Positions 45,679 to 54,931 are shown, counted from the first letter of the stretch. The stretch is 64,000 nucleotides of DNA from Bacillus sp. FSL K6-3431 (GCF_038002605.1 NZ_JBBOCT010000001.1:1674001-1738000), one strand, 5' to 3'. Translations and numbers: made by a program. Notes: generated from the letters alone by a model not told the origin.

Positions 45679-46818
45679 ATGGAACAATCGATTGATGATG
45701 ATATTTTATCCTTTTTAACATCTCGAAAGAAGGATATTTTAACGAGGTGGAAAGAAATGATGATCCTTCCCCCAGACCATTCTTCTCCTACATCTATCGA
45801 GCAAAATGGAGAATTTATATTTACCTTTATGCTGCAGGTATATTCCCTCTCGGATCATGAGCGGAACAAGTTTATTAAAGCCTTTGCATGTACAACTGTT
45901 GAATCAAAAATCAGACAACATTTTGATATAGGATCATTTACTTATAATGTAAATTTAGCTAAATCGGAAATATTATATGAACTTTTGAAACATCCAGCTA
46001 TGAAGGAGCAATTTCAATCAACTATTTACTCCTTATTTTCTAGCATTGATCTCTTTTTATTTCATGTAGTAACCTATTTTAATAGTAAAGATAATTATCT
46101 TAAAAATAAAAAACAAAATACATATAAAGAACATGAATCACGACTGAATCTGTTAGGAAAAATGACTTCCAGTTTTGTTCATGAATTTAGAAATCCTCTG
46201 ACAGTTGTAAGCGGTTTCGTTCAATTACTAGCTGCCGAGAACTCACGTCTTCCTTATCTAGATATTATTTTGAATGAGCTGGAGCAGCTTAAATTTCGAA
46301 TTACTCAATTTTTATTGCTCTCAAAAAATGAAATGCATGATGAAGAACATTCATTATTTACATTAAATGAGCTTCATGAGCAAATTCTATCTTTTATTTA
46401 TCCACGTCTGTTGGAAGAGAATGTAGATTTAAAAACGGATCTTGAAGAAAACTTATATGTGCTTGGACAAAAAGAAGAAATTAGGCAAGTTGTTATTAAT
46501 ATTATTTTTAATGCGATTGAGGAAATTTCAGTTCAAACATCTGATTCTACCATTCAGGTAAAAGGCTATCGCAAATTGGATAACATTATTTTGGAAATTT
46601 CCAATACAGGCCCTCAAATTCCTGACTCTATACTTAAAAATATTTTCGAGCCATTTATGACCACGAAAAAAACGGGCACAGGACTTGGGTTGTATATATC
46701 TAAACAAATTATTGAGAAACACAATGGTCAGATTATTTGTCATTCCGAAGTTAATCAAACTACTTTCCAAATTATTCTTCATGCAGTTAAAAGTCGTAAT
46801 AAATTACTTTTGTCATAA
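45679..46818 (+). CDS. soluble sensor histidine kinase, sporulation-kinase type
   Basis: 379 aa from ATG 45679 (GAGGTG 5 nt upstream; the frame opens at 45661). No membrane segment. Residues 1-150 are a helical sensor domain of unrecognised type. The dimerisation domain carries the phosphorylated His168 in 'SSFVHEFRNPLTVVSGFVQLL', the form seen in B. subtilis KinA/KinE-type kinases. The ATPase domain has N box 'VVINIIFNAIEE', 'NTGPQIPDSILKNIFEPF' and 'GTGLGLYISKQII'. No response regulator is adjacent, so it may feed the Spo0F phosphorelay as an orphan kinase; that is inference. Confidence 0.85.
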   Translation: MEQSIDDDILSFLTSRKKDILTRWKEMMILPPDHSSPTSIEQNGEFIFTFMLQVYSLSDHERNKFIKAFACTTVESKIRQHFDIGSFTYNVNLAKSEILYELLKHPAMKEQFQSTIYSLFSSIDLFLFHVVTYFNSKDNYLKNKKQNTYKEHESRLNLLGKMTSSFVHEFRNPLTVVSGFVQLLAAENSRLPYLDIILNELEQLKFRITQFLLLSKNEMHDEEHSLFTLNELHEQILSFIYPRLLEENVDLKTDLEENLYVLGQKEEIRQVVINIIFNAIEEISVQTSDSTIQVKGYRKLDNIILEISNTGPQIPDSILKNIFEPFMTTKKTGTGLGLYISKQIIEKHNGQIICHSEVNQTTFQIILHAVKSRNKLLLS

Positions 46819-46929
46819 ATACTAAAGTAAATATTGATATTTTATTTCAGTATTTAGTATTGTGATGCATAGTTTTCCGTAATGAGGGTATATAATGAAA
46901 GACATATTATTGGAAAGGACCTCAAAGAT

Positions 46930-47361
46930 ATGACAAACAATATAGTATATTTCCTTTCCCCTCATCATAATCGAAGTGTCATTGCTGAGGCTTGGGCTGA
47001 AAAATCAAATATATCCAATTGGATTTTCACTAGTAGTGGTTGGGACGGTGTTATGAGAGATCCATTAAGCGTAATGGCTATGCATGAAGTAAATATAGAC
47101 CTTACCAATAGGCCTACTCAACTGCTTAATAATGCATTATTAGAAGAAGCGTCTTGTATCATAGCTATCTATGATTTTAATAATGACTCCGAACCCCCAC
47201 TACCCAATCGTCTCAAAAATAAGTTAGTAAAATGGAATATACCCGCCCCATCCAAAACAAGTATCACCAAAATAGAACAATGGGTGCGATACCAAGAGGT
47301 ATGTGACGCAATTGCTGAGAATGTGAAGAATTTAGAAGTATCTTTAAACTCAAAACGTTAG
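46930..47361 (+). CDS. ArsC / low-molecular-weight phosphatase-like protein lacking the catalytic Cys
   Basis: 143 aa from ATG 46930, preceded by GGAAAGGA; the frame opens at 46882. The fold can be followed: first strand and loop 'IVYFLSPHHNRSVIAEAW', then 'FTSSGWDG..RDPLSVMAMHEVNIDLTNRPTQLL' and 'ASCIIAIYDFNND', matching LMW-PTP/arsenate reductase. The P-loop C-x5-R-S is 'SPHHNRS': Cys is Ser and one residue is missing. It is therefore unlikely to be a phosphatase or arsenate reductase. It follows the histidine kinase by 111 nt on the same strand. Confidence 0.65.
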   Translation: MTNNIVYFLSPHHNRSVIAEAWAEKSNISNWIFTSSGWDGVMRDPLSVMAMHEVNIDLTNRPTQLLNNALLEEASCIIAIYDFNNDSEPPLPNRLKNKLVKWNIPAPSKTSITKIEQWVRYQEVCDAIAENVKNLEVSLNSKR

Positions 47362-47365
47362 CATG

Positions 47366-47406
47366 GATCTCTATTTAATGTAAAAATTAGAGATTCTTTT
47401 TTTTGT
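47366..47406 (+). terminator. terminator
   Basis: ATCTCTA and TAGAGAT with an AT-rich loop, followed by TCTTTTTTTTG. Confidence 0.7.
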
Positions 47407-47567
47407 TTGTTATATTATTTGATGCTGTTAATTGATTGATTTTTTTAGCTCTGGATCCATTGAAAAAAGTGAGATTATTTTTCTGAAAAATTGTTTCTTT
47501 TACTCAGGATTCTCTTTTCGATATACTTAGGATTAGATATTGTTGTTTCGAAAGGAGTTTTTATAAA

Positions 47568-49661
47568 ATGAAATCACTTGTTCTCGCGGAAAAACCAAGT
47601 GTTGCCCGCGACCTTGCTCGTGTACTTGGTTGTACAAATAAACAAAAACATTATATTGAAGGTCCGAAATACATCGTTACATGGGCTCTAGGCCATTTAG
47701 TCGAGCTAAAAATGCCTGAAGATTACGATCCACAGTATAAAACATGGAAAATGGAAGATTTACCGATTATTCCCGAACGAATGGGGCTTAAGCTCATTAG
47801 TCAAACAACGGCACAATTTAAGGGAATTCAAGGCCTTGCAAAGCGTAAAGATATAAATGAACTTATTATTGCTACTGACGCTGGTCGTGAAGGAGAACTT
47901 GTCGCTCGTTGGATTATTGAGAAAATCCGCTGGAACAAGCCGATAAAACGACTTTGGATATCATCACAAACAGATCGTGCTATAAAGGATGGGTTTAAAC
48001 AATTAAAACCGAGTAAACAATATGACTCTCTCTATGAATCTGCAGTATGTAGAGCTGAAGCTGATTGGTTAATAGGGTTAAATGTGTCTAGGGCGCTTAC
48101 AACTAAATATGATGATCCATTGTCTGCTGGCCGCGTTCAAACACCCAGTTTGGCAATGATTTTGGGTAGGGAAAAAGAAATTCAAGCTTTCATTCCAAAG
48201 GACTATTGGTTAATCCAAGCGAAAATTGGCTTACTTTCAGCTTCTTGGGATAATAATGGAGAAAAAAGAATCTTTGATGAAAGAAAAGCTACAGCAATTT
48301 TGGATAAAATTAAAAACAAGCAAGCGAAAGTGAAAACCGCAACTACTAAACAAAAAAGTGAGCAACAACCTTTACCTTATGATTTAACAGAACTTCAGCG
48401 GGATGCAAATCGTCGTTTTGGCTTTTCAGCCAAAAAAACATCCAATGTACTACAAGGCCTATATGAACAACATAAAATTGTGACTTATCCACGTACTGAT
48501 TCCCGATATTTGACAGCCGATATGGAAAATACAATGCTAGATAGAATTGACGCCTTACAATCCGCTTATAAAGAAGAAGTTCAGCCTGCTCTTAGGCAAA
48601 GAGGAAAAGTATTGGCGAAAAAAGTGTTCAATAATGAGAAGGTTTCAGACCATCACGCGATTATTCCTACGGATGAGCGCCCAAGATTAAGTGATCTATC
48701 TCAAGATGAACGCAAGCTGTATGATATCATCGTTCGTCGCTTTCTTGCATTGTTTTATCCGATCTATACATATGAAACAGTACAAGTAGCATTTGATGTT
48801 GGAGGCGAAAACTTTTCTTCTCAAGAATCAATTGTAATCGATTTGGGCTTCAAAGCTGTTACTGGAAAAAACGAAGGTGATGATCATCAAGTAAAACGCT
48901 TATCACATATGAAACAGGGACAAACTTTTACAGTAGGAAAGGCTAATTTAGAGAAAAAAATGACAGAAGCACCACAAAGATTTAACGAATCAGATTTATT
49001 AGCCCGTATGGAAAAGTATGGACTAGGGACTCCGGCCACAAGAGCCGATATTATCGAAAAACTACTCAGTTCGGAATCGATTGACAGAAAAAGTAATCGA
49101 CTTCACCCTACTCCAAAAGGAAAGCAGTTAATCGAGCTTGTAAATGAGAAGCTAAAGTCCCCCGAATTAACAGCGCAATGGGAAGCTGAGCTAGAAAAAA
49201 TTGCCCGCGGTAAAGGAAAAGCAAAAGAATTTTCACAAAGTATCCGCAAGCAAACCAAAGAACTTGTCTCTGAAATTAAAATGAGCGAAAAGGATTATAA
49301 AGCCCATAATATTACAGGTTCAAAATGTCCAGAATGTTCTTCATTGATGAAGGAAGTGAAGGGGCGGGATGGACGAATATTAGTTTGCTCAAATAGAGAA
49401 TGTAATTTCCGTAGACGGAAAGATCCAAAACTATCTAATAAACGCTGTCCGCAATGTAGAAAAAAGATGGAAATACACAATGGCAAAGCAGGTACTTATT
49501 TTCAATGTCGTACATGTAATGTTGTAGAAAAGGCGGATAAACAGAAAAAAGCCGTTTCAAAAAAAGAAGAAAAGCAACTGTTAAAAAAATACTCTGGCGA
49601 AGAATCATTTGGCAATAGTCTCGCTGATGCTTTAAAAGCAGCGATGAAAGATAAAGATTAA
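47568..49661 (+). CDS. topB: DNA topoisomerase III
   Basis: 697 aa type IA topoisomerase. Toprim domain with Glu8 (LAEKPSVA) and 'IATDAGREGE' (101-110), active-site Tyr307 in 'VTYPRTDSRYL', and 'ATRADIIEKL'. Two C-terminal zinc-finger-like units follow ('CPECSSLMKE..CSNREC' and 'CPQCRKKM..CRTC'). It decatenates DNA through single-strand passage. AAAGGAG precedes the ATG. Monocistronic with a strong terminator. Confidence 0.94.
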   Translation: MKSLVLAEKPSVARDLARVLGCTNKQKHYIEGPKYIVTWALGHLVELKMPEDYDPQYKTWKMEDLPIIPERMGLKLISQTTAQFKGIQGLAKRKDINELIIATDAGREGELVARWIIEKIRWNKPIKRLWISSQTDRAIKDGFKQLKPSKQYDSLYESAVCRAEADWLIGLNVSRALTTKYDDPLSAGRVQTPSLAMILGREKEIQAFIPKDYWLIQAKIGLLSASWDNNGEKRIFDERKATAILDKIKNKQAKVKTATTKQKSEQQPLPYDLTELQRDANRRFGFSAKKTSNVLQGLYEQHKIVTYPRTDSRYLTADMENTMLDRIDALQSAYKEEVQPALRQRGKVLAKKVFNNEKVSDHHAIIPTDERPRLSDLSQDERKLYDIIVRRFLALFYPIYTYETVQVAFDVGGENFSSQESIVIDLGFKAVTGKNEGDDHQVKRLSHMKQGQTFTVGKANLEKKMTEAPQRFNESDLLARMEKYGLGTPATRADIIEKLLSSESIDRKSNRLHPTPKGKQLIELVNEKLKSPELTAQWEAELEKIARGKGKAKEFSQSIRKQTKELVSEIKMSEKDYKAHNITGSKCPECSSLMKEVKGRDGRILVCSNRECNFRRRKDPKLSNKRCPQCRKKMEIHNGKAGTYFQCRTCNVVEKADKQKKAVSKKEEKQLLKKYSGEESFGNSLADALKAAMKDKD

Positions 49662-49708
49662 AACAAAAACGCCTTAGTCATTAACCTATTTTATTATTCC
49701 TAAGCAAT

Positions 49709-49752
49709 AAAAAAGTGCCAAGCTCGCTATAGAGCTTGGCACTTTTTTTATT
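49709..49752. terminator. bidirectional terminator topB / rib operon
   Basis: AAAAGTGCCAAGCTC and GAGCTTGGCACTTTT form a strong stem with A and T runs on the two sides, between the convergent topB and ribH. Confidence 0.9.
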
Positions 49753-49753
49753 A

Positions 49754-50224
49754 TTAAACTTCCATTGAACGATATAGATTTGCCATTTCAATTGCACCAA
49801 CTGCCGCATCCCAACCTTTATTGCCTGCTTTTGTACCTGCACGCTCAATCGCTTGTTCAATCGTATCAGTTGTCAGAACTCCGAAAATCACTGGGATTCC
49901 TGATTGTAATCCAACGTTTGCTACACCTTTTGCTGCTTCGTTGCAGACATAATCAAAATGTGGGGTTGCACCACGAATAACCGTACCTAAAGTAATCACT
50001 GCATCATATTTATTTAACTCCGTCATTTTTTTTGCCGTGAGCGGAATTTCAAATGCACCTGGCACCCAAGCTACAGAAATATCTTGTTCAAGTACACCGT
50101 GGCGTTTTAGTGCATCCAAAGCCCCTGACAGTAATTTACCTGTAATAAATTCATTAAAACGAGCAACAACAATCCCTACTTTCAAACCAGTACCTACTAG
50201 ATTTCCCTCATAAATATGATTCAT
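49754..50224 (-). CDS. ribH: 6,7-dimethyl-8-ribityllumazine synthase
   Basis: 156 aa. '[23 protein letters not shown]' (about 12-34), '[17 protein letters not shown]' and '[22 protein letters not shown]' with the catalytic His. It joins 5-amino-6-ribitylaminouracil and 3,4-dihydroxybutanone 4-phosphate; it assembles as a 60-mer in bacilli. The frame begins at 50245, where ATGA overlaps the ribBA stop, but family members start at MNHIYEGN (50224). I prefer 50224; the 50245 start would give translational coupling. Confidence 0.95.
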   Translation of the reverse strand: MNHIYEGNLVGTGLKVGIVVARFNEFITGKLLSGALDALKRHGVLEQDISVAWVPGAFEIPLTAKKMTELNKYDAVITLGTVIRGATPHFDYVCNEAAKGVANVGLQSGIPVIFGVLTTDTIEQAIERAGTKAGNKGWDAAVGAIEMANLYRSMEV

Positions 50225-50241
50225 TTTCACGTTTTCCCCTC

Positions 50242-51435
50242 TCATAATGTCAACATATGTCCAAGTTTTTCGGCTTTCGCTTTTAAATACTTTTCATTCG
50301 CTTTTTGGGGCGAAAATTCAATCGGTAGCCGTTCAACAACCTCAAGACCACTCTCATCCAAACTAGCAATTTTGCGCGGATTATTCGTTAATAAGCGGAT
50401 TTTCTCCACGCCAAGCTCTTTAAGCATTTCTGCACCAATCCTGAAATCTCGCAAATCCGCTGCAAAGCCAAGCTTCTCATTGGCTTGAACAGTATCATAG
50501 CCTTCCTCTTGAAGCTTGTAAGCCTTTAGCTTATTCATTAATCCGATGCCACGACCTTCCTGACGCAAATACAGTAAAACCCCCGTTCCTTCTTGCTCTA
50601 TTTGCTGCAGTGCTGCTTCTAGCTGTGGACCACAATCACAGCGACACGATCCGAAAATGTCTCCTGTAAGACACTCTGAATGCATACGGACCATAACTGG
50701 AACATTGGGTGAAATCTCGCCTTTTACTAGCGCAAGATGCTCTTTATCATCCAAACTATTTGTATAAGCAACTAGCTTGAAATCACCATATTTTGTTGGA
50801 AGTGATATTTCAGTTTCGCGCTTAACAAGTACTTCTGTACTGCTTCGGTAACGTATCAAATCTTGGATTGTGATCATCGCCAAGTCAAATTTATCAGCAA
50901 CTGCTCTCAAATCTGGAACCCGTGCCATCGTTCCGTCTGGTTTTAAAATTTCGCAAATAACAGCTGACGGATCAGAACCGCACATCTTAGCCAAATCAAC
51001 AGCTGCTTCCGTATGGCCTGCCCTTTTTAAGACACCACCCTCTTTTGCTATCAGTGGAAAAATATGTCCAGGTCTTTTAAAATCCTCGGGTTTTGCCTCT
51101 TTTGAACTGAGCTTCATGACGGTTGCTGAGCGTTCTAAAGCACTGATGCCAGTGTGTGTTGTCACATGGTCCACACTCAAGGTAAATGCTGTACCATGAG
51201 AATCCGTATTAAGATCCGTCATCAGCGGCAAATTCAACCGAGTGGCTATCTTTTTCGTTATCGGCACACAGACTAGACCTCTTCCTTCCGTCACCATGAA
51301 ATTGATTATATCTGGAGTTGCTTTGTCAGCAAGTGCGACAAAATCTCCCTCATTTTCCCGATCTTCATCATCAGTAACGATGATAACTTTTCCTGCTTTT
51401 AAATCTTCTAGTGCTTTTTCGATCGTATCGAACAT
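50242..51435 (-). CDS. ribBA: bifunctional DHBP synthase / GTP cyclohydrolase II RibBA
   Basis: 397 aa. N-terminal DHBP synthase (1-about 200) with '[20 protein letters not shown]' and '[11 protein letters not shown]'-like '[14 protein letters not shown]'. C-terminal GTP cyclohydrolase II with zinc cysteines in '[19 protein letters not shown]' and '[20 protein letters not shown]'. It makes the two precursors of riboflavin from ribulose 5-phosphate and GTP. Third gene in ribD-ribE-ribBA-ribH, 15 nt after ribE. Confidence 0.96.
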   Translation of the reverse strand: MFDTIEKALEDLKAGKVIIVTDDEDRENEGDFVALADKATPDIINFMVTEGRGLVCVPITKKIATRLNLPLMTDLNTDSHGTAFTLSVDHVTTHTGISALERSATVMKLSSKEAKPEDFKRPGHIFPLIAKEGGVLKRAGHTEAAVDLAKMCGSDPSAVICEILKPDGTMARVPDLRAVADKFDLAMITIQDLIRYRSSTEVLVKRETEISLPTKYGDFKLVAYTNSLDDKEHLALVKGEISPNVPVMVRMHSECLTGDIFGSCRCDCGPQLEAALQQIEQEGTGVLLYLRQEGRGIGLMNKLKAYKLQEEGYDTVQANEKLGFAADLRDFRIGAEMLKELGVEKIRLLTNNPRKIASLDESGLEVVERLPIEFSPQKANEKYLKAKAEKLGHMLTL

Positions 51436-51450
51436 ATAATCACCTCCATT

Positions 51451-52095
51451 TTAGATAAACCCATTTTCGGTTAACAAATTCATCGTCGTACTTTTTTGTG
51501 TATTGCTTGGATGCTTTAAAATATTCTGTACATATTTCGCCAACATATCGCATTCAAGGTTTACTTGTTCTCCAATATTTTTTTGCGCTAGCACTGTTTC
51601 TTTTTGTGTATGTGGAATGAGGGAAATCGTTATGTCTACTCCCTCCGAACCAAATAGGGTGAGTGACATACCATCAATAGCTACAGAACCTTTCTCCATT
51701 AAAAAAGGGGAAAAAGATTCTGGTACACGAATAGTCATATACAAAGCGTTCTCCTTGTTCCACTTTTGCATAATTGTTCCAGTTCCATCCACATGCCCAC
51801 TTACAAAATGGCCTCCAAATCTGCTATTTGCAGCCATTGCCCTTTCAAGATTCACTTTAGATCCTGACGAAAGCTTATGGAGTGCCGTAGCCATAAACGT
51901 TTCCGGCATTACATCTGTTTCAAAATATTGATTTGTAAATTCAGCTGCGGTTAAGCAAACGCCATTTACTGCGATACTATCACCCAGATGTATATCTTCG
52001 AGAACCTTTTTACAATTAATCGCAAGTTTTAGTGATGATGTTTTTCGTTCAATCCGGACAATGGTCCCAATTTCTTCAATTATTCCTGTGAACAT
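51451..52095 (-). CDS. ribE: riboflavin synthase alpha subunit
   Basis: 214 aa, starting MFTGIIEEIGTI, the family's N-terminus. Two lumazine-binding repeats: 'VNGVCLTA' with 'ANSRFGGHFVSGHVDGTG', and 'AIDGMSLTLFGSEG' with 'TQKETVL'. It dismutates two lumazines to riboflavin as a trimer. The frame is open from 52149, but the ATG at 52095, behind GGGGGTGA, is the family start. It overlaps ribD by 20 bp. Confidence 0.95.
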   Translation of the reverse strand: MFTGIIEEIGTIVRIERKTSSLKLAINCKKVLEDIHLGDSIAVNGVCLTAAEFTNQYFETDVMPETFMATALHKLSSGSKVNLERAMAANSRFGGHFVSGHVDGTGTIMQKWNKENALYMTIRVPESFSPFLMEKGSVAIDGMSLTLFGSEGVDITISLIPHTQKETVLAQKNIGEQVNLECDMLAKYVQNILKHPSNTQKSTTMNLLTENGFI

Positions 52096-53197
52096 CTGAT
52101 TCACCCCCATTCTTTTCAGGGATGGCAACAACTTTAATGTCTGGCCCAATCATTTCAAGCGATTGGAATTGAAGTAAATGGCTCTCAGACATTAGTTTTT
52201 TCGCACTGCCTCCAAAAGAAGGTGAGCCGGTATTATCACCAAGTAATTTAGGTGCAATATACATGATGACTTCTTGGAAGTGTCCGCTCTCTAAAAATGA
52301 GCCGTGTACCGTGCCACCACCTTCTACGAACAATGATGTAATTTGCTCTTCTCCAAGCCAGTCAAGAAGATGCTCGATATGAATATGAGTGTACGCCATC
52401 CTTTTAACCGTTACATTTTTACTTTCAATTTGTTCTTGTTTGTTCTTGTCCGCCTCATTTCCACAAACAATGATTGTGGAAGACTTATTATCAATTAACA
52501 AATTGGACTCCATTGGAATGTCCAGATGGGTGTCCAAAACAATACGAATGGGATGTTTTCCACCTTGGGGCAATCTGGTGGTGAGATGTGGATTATCTCG
52601 AATAACCGTATTGATTCCTACTAGTATCGCGTCATTCCTATGTCGATATTGATGGACGTCTAATCGTGCTGCTTCAGATGTGATCCATTTACTGTCTCCG
52701 CTTGTAGATGCTGTTTTTCCGTCTAAAGTCACTGCTGATTTCATAGTGACATATGGTTTCTTCGTTTGTATATAATGGAAAAAGTATTTGTTCAATTGTG
52801 TAGCTTCTTCTTCACAAATCCCCGTTTCCACATGAATACCCGCTTGGCGAAGCTTTTCAACACCCTTACCTGAGACAAGTGGATTCGGGTCTAGTGAAGC
52901 AATGAAAACATTACGAAGCTTTTTGGCAATAATTAAGTCTGCGCACGGCGGTGTTTTCCCGTAATGGGAACATGGTTCAAGCGTTACATACAAATCCGCT
53001 CCATCCGTTTCATCAGTTGCCTGGTGGAGGGCATTCACTTCCGCATGTGCATCGCCTGCTTTCATGTGTACGCCAGTCCCTAAAATCCTACCATCCTTAA
53101 CAATGACACATCCAACCACAGGATTTGGGCTTGTTTGTCCAATGACAGCGCCAGCCATCTGTAATGCCAGTTTCATGTAAAATTTCTTTGTAGACAT
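52076..53197 (-). CDS. ribD: bifunctional pyrimidine deaminase / reductase RibD
   Basis: 373 aa. Deaminase domain (1-about 145) with zinc ligands His51 and Cys76/Cys85 and Glu53 in 'HAEVNAL' and 'PCSHYGKTPPC'. Reductase domain (about 146-365) with 'KSAVTLDGKTA', 'RHRNDAILVGINTVIRDNPHLT' and 'VEGGGTVHGSFL'. It catalyses the second and third steps of riboflavin synthesis. First gene of the operon, controlled by the FMN riboswitch. AAAGGTGATATTAA precedes the ATG. Confidence 0.96.
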   Translation of the reverse strand: MSTKKFYMKLALQMAGAVIGQTSPNPVVGCVIVKDGRILGTGVHMKAGDAHAEVNALHQATDETDGADLYVTLEPCSHYGKTPPCADLIIAKKLRNVFIASLDPNPLVSGKGVEKLRQAGIHVETGICEEEATQLNKYFFHYIQTKKPYVTMKSAVTLDGKTASTSGDSKWITSEAARLDVHQYRHRNDAILVGINTVIRDNPHLTTRLPQGGKHPIRIVLDTHLDIPMESNLLIDNKSSTIIVCGNEADKNKQEQIESKNVTVKRMAYTHIHIEHLLDWLGEEQITSLFVEGGGTVHGSFLESGHFQEVIMYIAPKLLGDNTGSPSFGGSAKKLMSESHLLQFQSLEMIGPDIKVVAIPEKNGGESDVHRNN

Positions 53198-53256
53198 TTA
53201 ATATCACCTTTCTTTCTACAACAAAGGAAAACAGCAACGCAAAGCATCAAATACCA

Positions 53257-53293
53257 ACAAAAAGCCCCGAGGACAAATGTCTCGGGGCTGAAA
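53257..53293 (-). terminator. regulatory terminator of the rib riboswitch
   Basis: On the minus strand AGCCCCGAG and CTCGGGGCT form the stem, followed by TTTTTG. It lies between the FMN aptamer and ribD and is the expected expression platform: FMN binding favours this hairpin. Confidence 0.85.
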
Positions 53294-53413
53294 ACGCAAA
53301 CTTTAATAAGCCATCAGAGGTTGGTATTAGTTGATAAGTATTTTCACCATACTAAACAAACATGTTTTAGAACTGGCCTTTGCCAATATAAAAACACAAC
53401 CAAACCACGACGC

Positions 53414-53553
53414 TGTTTCCTTCTCCCATCCAGACTTTCACTGTCGGCTTTGGAGTTTCACCAAATCCACCGACTCTAAAGTATCAGAGTCGGGTCACGG
53501 GCTGAGAGACATTGTCTCATCACCGCCGGTAGGGAATTACACCCTGCCCCGAA
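53414..53553 (-). promoter_or_regulatory. FMN riboswitch (RFN element)
   Basis: Read on the minus strand it starts TTCGGGGCAGGGTGTAAT, continues CCCTACCGGCGGT, has a variable stem-loop (CCGACTCTGATA...AGAGTCGG), and ends AAAGCCGACAGTG, AGTCTGGATGGGAGAAGGAA. These are the conserved blocks of the RFN aptamer. It senses flavin mononucleotide and terminates transcription of ribD-ribE-ribBA-ribH when FMN is plentiful. Confidence 0.97.
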
Positions 53554-53579
53554 GGAAAACATATTCGATTTAAATCTTA

Positions 53580-53608
53580 TTATTAGCTTACAACGACGGT
53601 AATGTCAA
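53580..53608 (-). promoter_or_regulatory. sigma-A promoter of the rib operon
   Basis: Minus strand TTGACA, 17 nt, TAATAA. Transcription would start about 20 nt before the riboswitch aptamer. Confidence 0.7.
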
Positions 53609-53724
53609 GGATTGACTTTTTCTATTAGATACATCCGAACGAAAATAACAAAAATAATTATAGAAACTAGTAGCCCAAATGGCATAAATGTTAGTACATA
53701 GGAAATAATTGCTTCTATATCCAT
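53605..53724 (-). CDS. candidate 39-aa membrane peptide
   Basis: A 39-codon frame, MDIEAIISYVLTFMPFGLLV..., ends in a short basic tail '...VRMYLIEKVNP'. It would be a single membrane helix. The TGA overlaps the -35 box of the rib promoter. I see no Shine-Dalgarno before the ATG, so expression is doubtful. Confidence 0.3.
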   Translation of the reverse strand: MDIEAIISYVLTFMPFGLLVSIIIFVIFVRMYLIEKVNP

Positions 53725-53852
53725 TAATAATTGACATGATTTTAGCAGTTTAGGAAGGAATTCTGGCTTTTTTATCTCTTTTTTTACTCAAACCTATTTC
53801 ATGGGCATATAATCCTGTATAATGGATAGTAATTTAGTAGGGGGTTATTTAG

Positions 53853-53996
53853 ATGCCTGATACGGATGAAATATTAATACTTATTAGAGAGCTAGGTAGG
53901 TTATTCGACGAGTACAAACGTTCACCAGAACAATTTAAACCGGCCATAATTGAAGATATTTATTTACTTGGTATTGCTATTAGCTCCCAAGAATAA
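53853..53996 (+). CDS. 47-aa acidic helical protein, unknown
   Basis: MPDTDEILILIRELGRLFDE, followed by 'YKRSPEQFKPAIIEDIYLLGIAISSQE'. It looks like two amphipathic helices with a loop and has no membrane segment. AGGGGG lies about 9 nt before the ATG and a TATAAT about 30 nt before it. No family is recognised. The following stretch to the TnpB remnant (53997-54174) is otherwise empty. Confidence 0.5.
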   Translation: MPDTDEILILIRELGRLFDEYKRSPEQFKPAIIEDIYLLGIAISSQE

Positions 53997-54174
53997 ATAC
54001 TTTCATTTTCAGTTATTTTCGAACGCATATGCAATCATCTTGTACTATATCTATAGGTTATATATTAGTCTTATTTTTTAAAAAAATTCGTTTGACCATC
54101 TATTACTTTAATTTAGGATTGCAAGTTTCTATCTCCTTTTGGAAATCGCTTCCACATCCATCTTCTGGAAAGGC

Positions 54175-54276
54175 TACGAAAAATAATCCACACAGCTTGT
54201 TTTGTAGCCTGCCATGAATACTCCCCCACCGAACGCTAGCGTTTTTCGGAAGGGGTTTCTAGCGTATCGAACGAGG
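54175..54276 (-). mobile_element. right end / omega-RNA region of a TnpB element
   Basis: Directly after the TnpB stop. It contains GAACGCTAGCGTTTTTCGG, an inverted repeat (AACGCTAGCGTT), and on the minus strand ends GGTGGGGGAGTATTCATGGC, the kind of right-end sequence seen after tnpB in IS200/IS605 elements. By analogy it would encode the omega-RNA scaffold. The boundary is approximate. Confidence 0.5.
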
Positions 54277-54710
54277 TTATCGCACGTTTAACGCTAGTGG
54301 GGTTGACACATTGGTGGAGTGGTTACCGCCCAACCCCTCTAATCCGTCGGCAAAGGCGTTCGGAACTACTTTTCGGATAATATTGTATGCGCCATTGACA
54401 TCTGCGTTCAGGAAAATGCCCGTGGCAGATCGATAGAGACCCCGGTTCATCCTTTTCCCGCTGAATACAAAATTCGTTCTTTCCTTTTCTTTATAGACAG
54501 GGAGAGGATCGTGATCAAGGAAACTCGCTTTTGATGTGTAAGACTCTGTTTTGGTGACCTGAATCCCAACTTTCTTTGCTTTGTAGGTGATCATAGAAAT
54601 CAGATAGAAAACGGGACGGACACAAAATGCTGATTGTTCCTTTTCCCTAGATTGACCCGTTGTTTCCAATCTTGATTCGTTCCAATCACGATTGTGTCTA
54701 CCTGTTCATG
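54277..54710 (-). pseudogene. truncated, frameshifted TnpB (IS200/IS605 family)
   Basis: Only the C-terminal third is left. One frame gives 'HEQVDTIVIGTNQDWKQRVN' and 'LGKRNNQHFVSVPF'; after a frameshift near 54608 a second frame gives 'FYLISMITYKAKKVGIQV', 'TESYTSKASFLD', and 'GLYRSATGIFLNADVNGAYNI', the last Asp (ADVNGAYN) being a RuvC-type residue. The Cys of the usual zinc finger are gone (YTSKASFLDHDPLP). TnpB is normally about 370 aa. It is not functional. Confidence 0.85.
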
Positions 54711-54778
54711 TCACGTCTGAATGTGAAAGAAGGAGGAAGGCAGGGATAGGGTTTTGGCTAACGCCAACCACCATTCAT

Positions 54779-54827
54779 CTCCCACCTACTCATTGGGCTA
54801 CGCCCATCACATTCCTTGAGGTGGGAG
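54779..54827. mobile_element. hairpin end of the IS605-type element
   Basis: CTCCCACCT and AGGTGGGAG enclose ACTCATTGGGCTACGCCCATC, which itself folds (TGGGC/GCCCA). Imperfect subterminal hairpins of this kind mark IS200/IS605 ends. With the region at 54175 it brackets the TnpB remnant. No tnpA is present. Confidence 0.6.
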
Positions 54828-54850
54828 TTTTCTGGCGGGAATTTGATAAA

Positions 54851-54883
54851 TAAAAACGAAGCAGGAAGTATCTCACCTCCTGC
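54851..54883 (-). terminator. terminator of the chemotaxis receptor gene
   Basis: On the minus strand GCAGGAGG and CTTCCTGC form a hairpin followed by TTCGTTTTTA. Confidence 0.65.
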
Positions 54884-54931
54884 CTCCTGTCTTAGGAATA
54901 ATCTGTTTGATGTTTTAGAATAGACAATTTC

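Noticed and set aside
46816..46862. Inverted repeat AATACTAAA/TTTAGTATT after the kinase gene
   Set aside because: Very AT-rich, no T-run, so not supportable as a terminator or operator.
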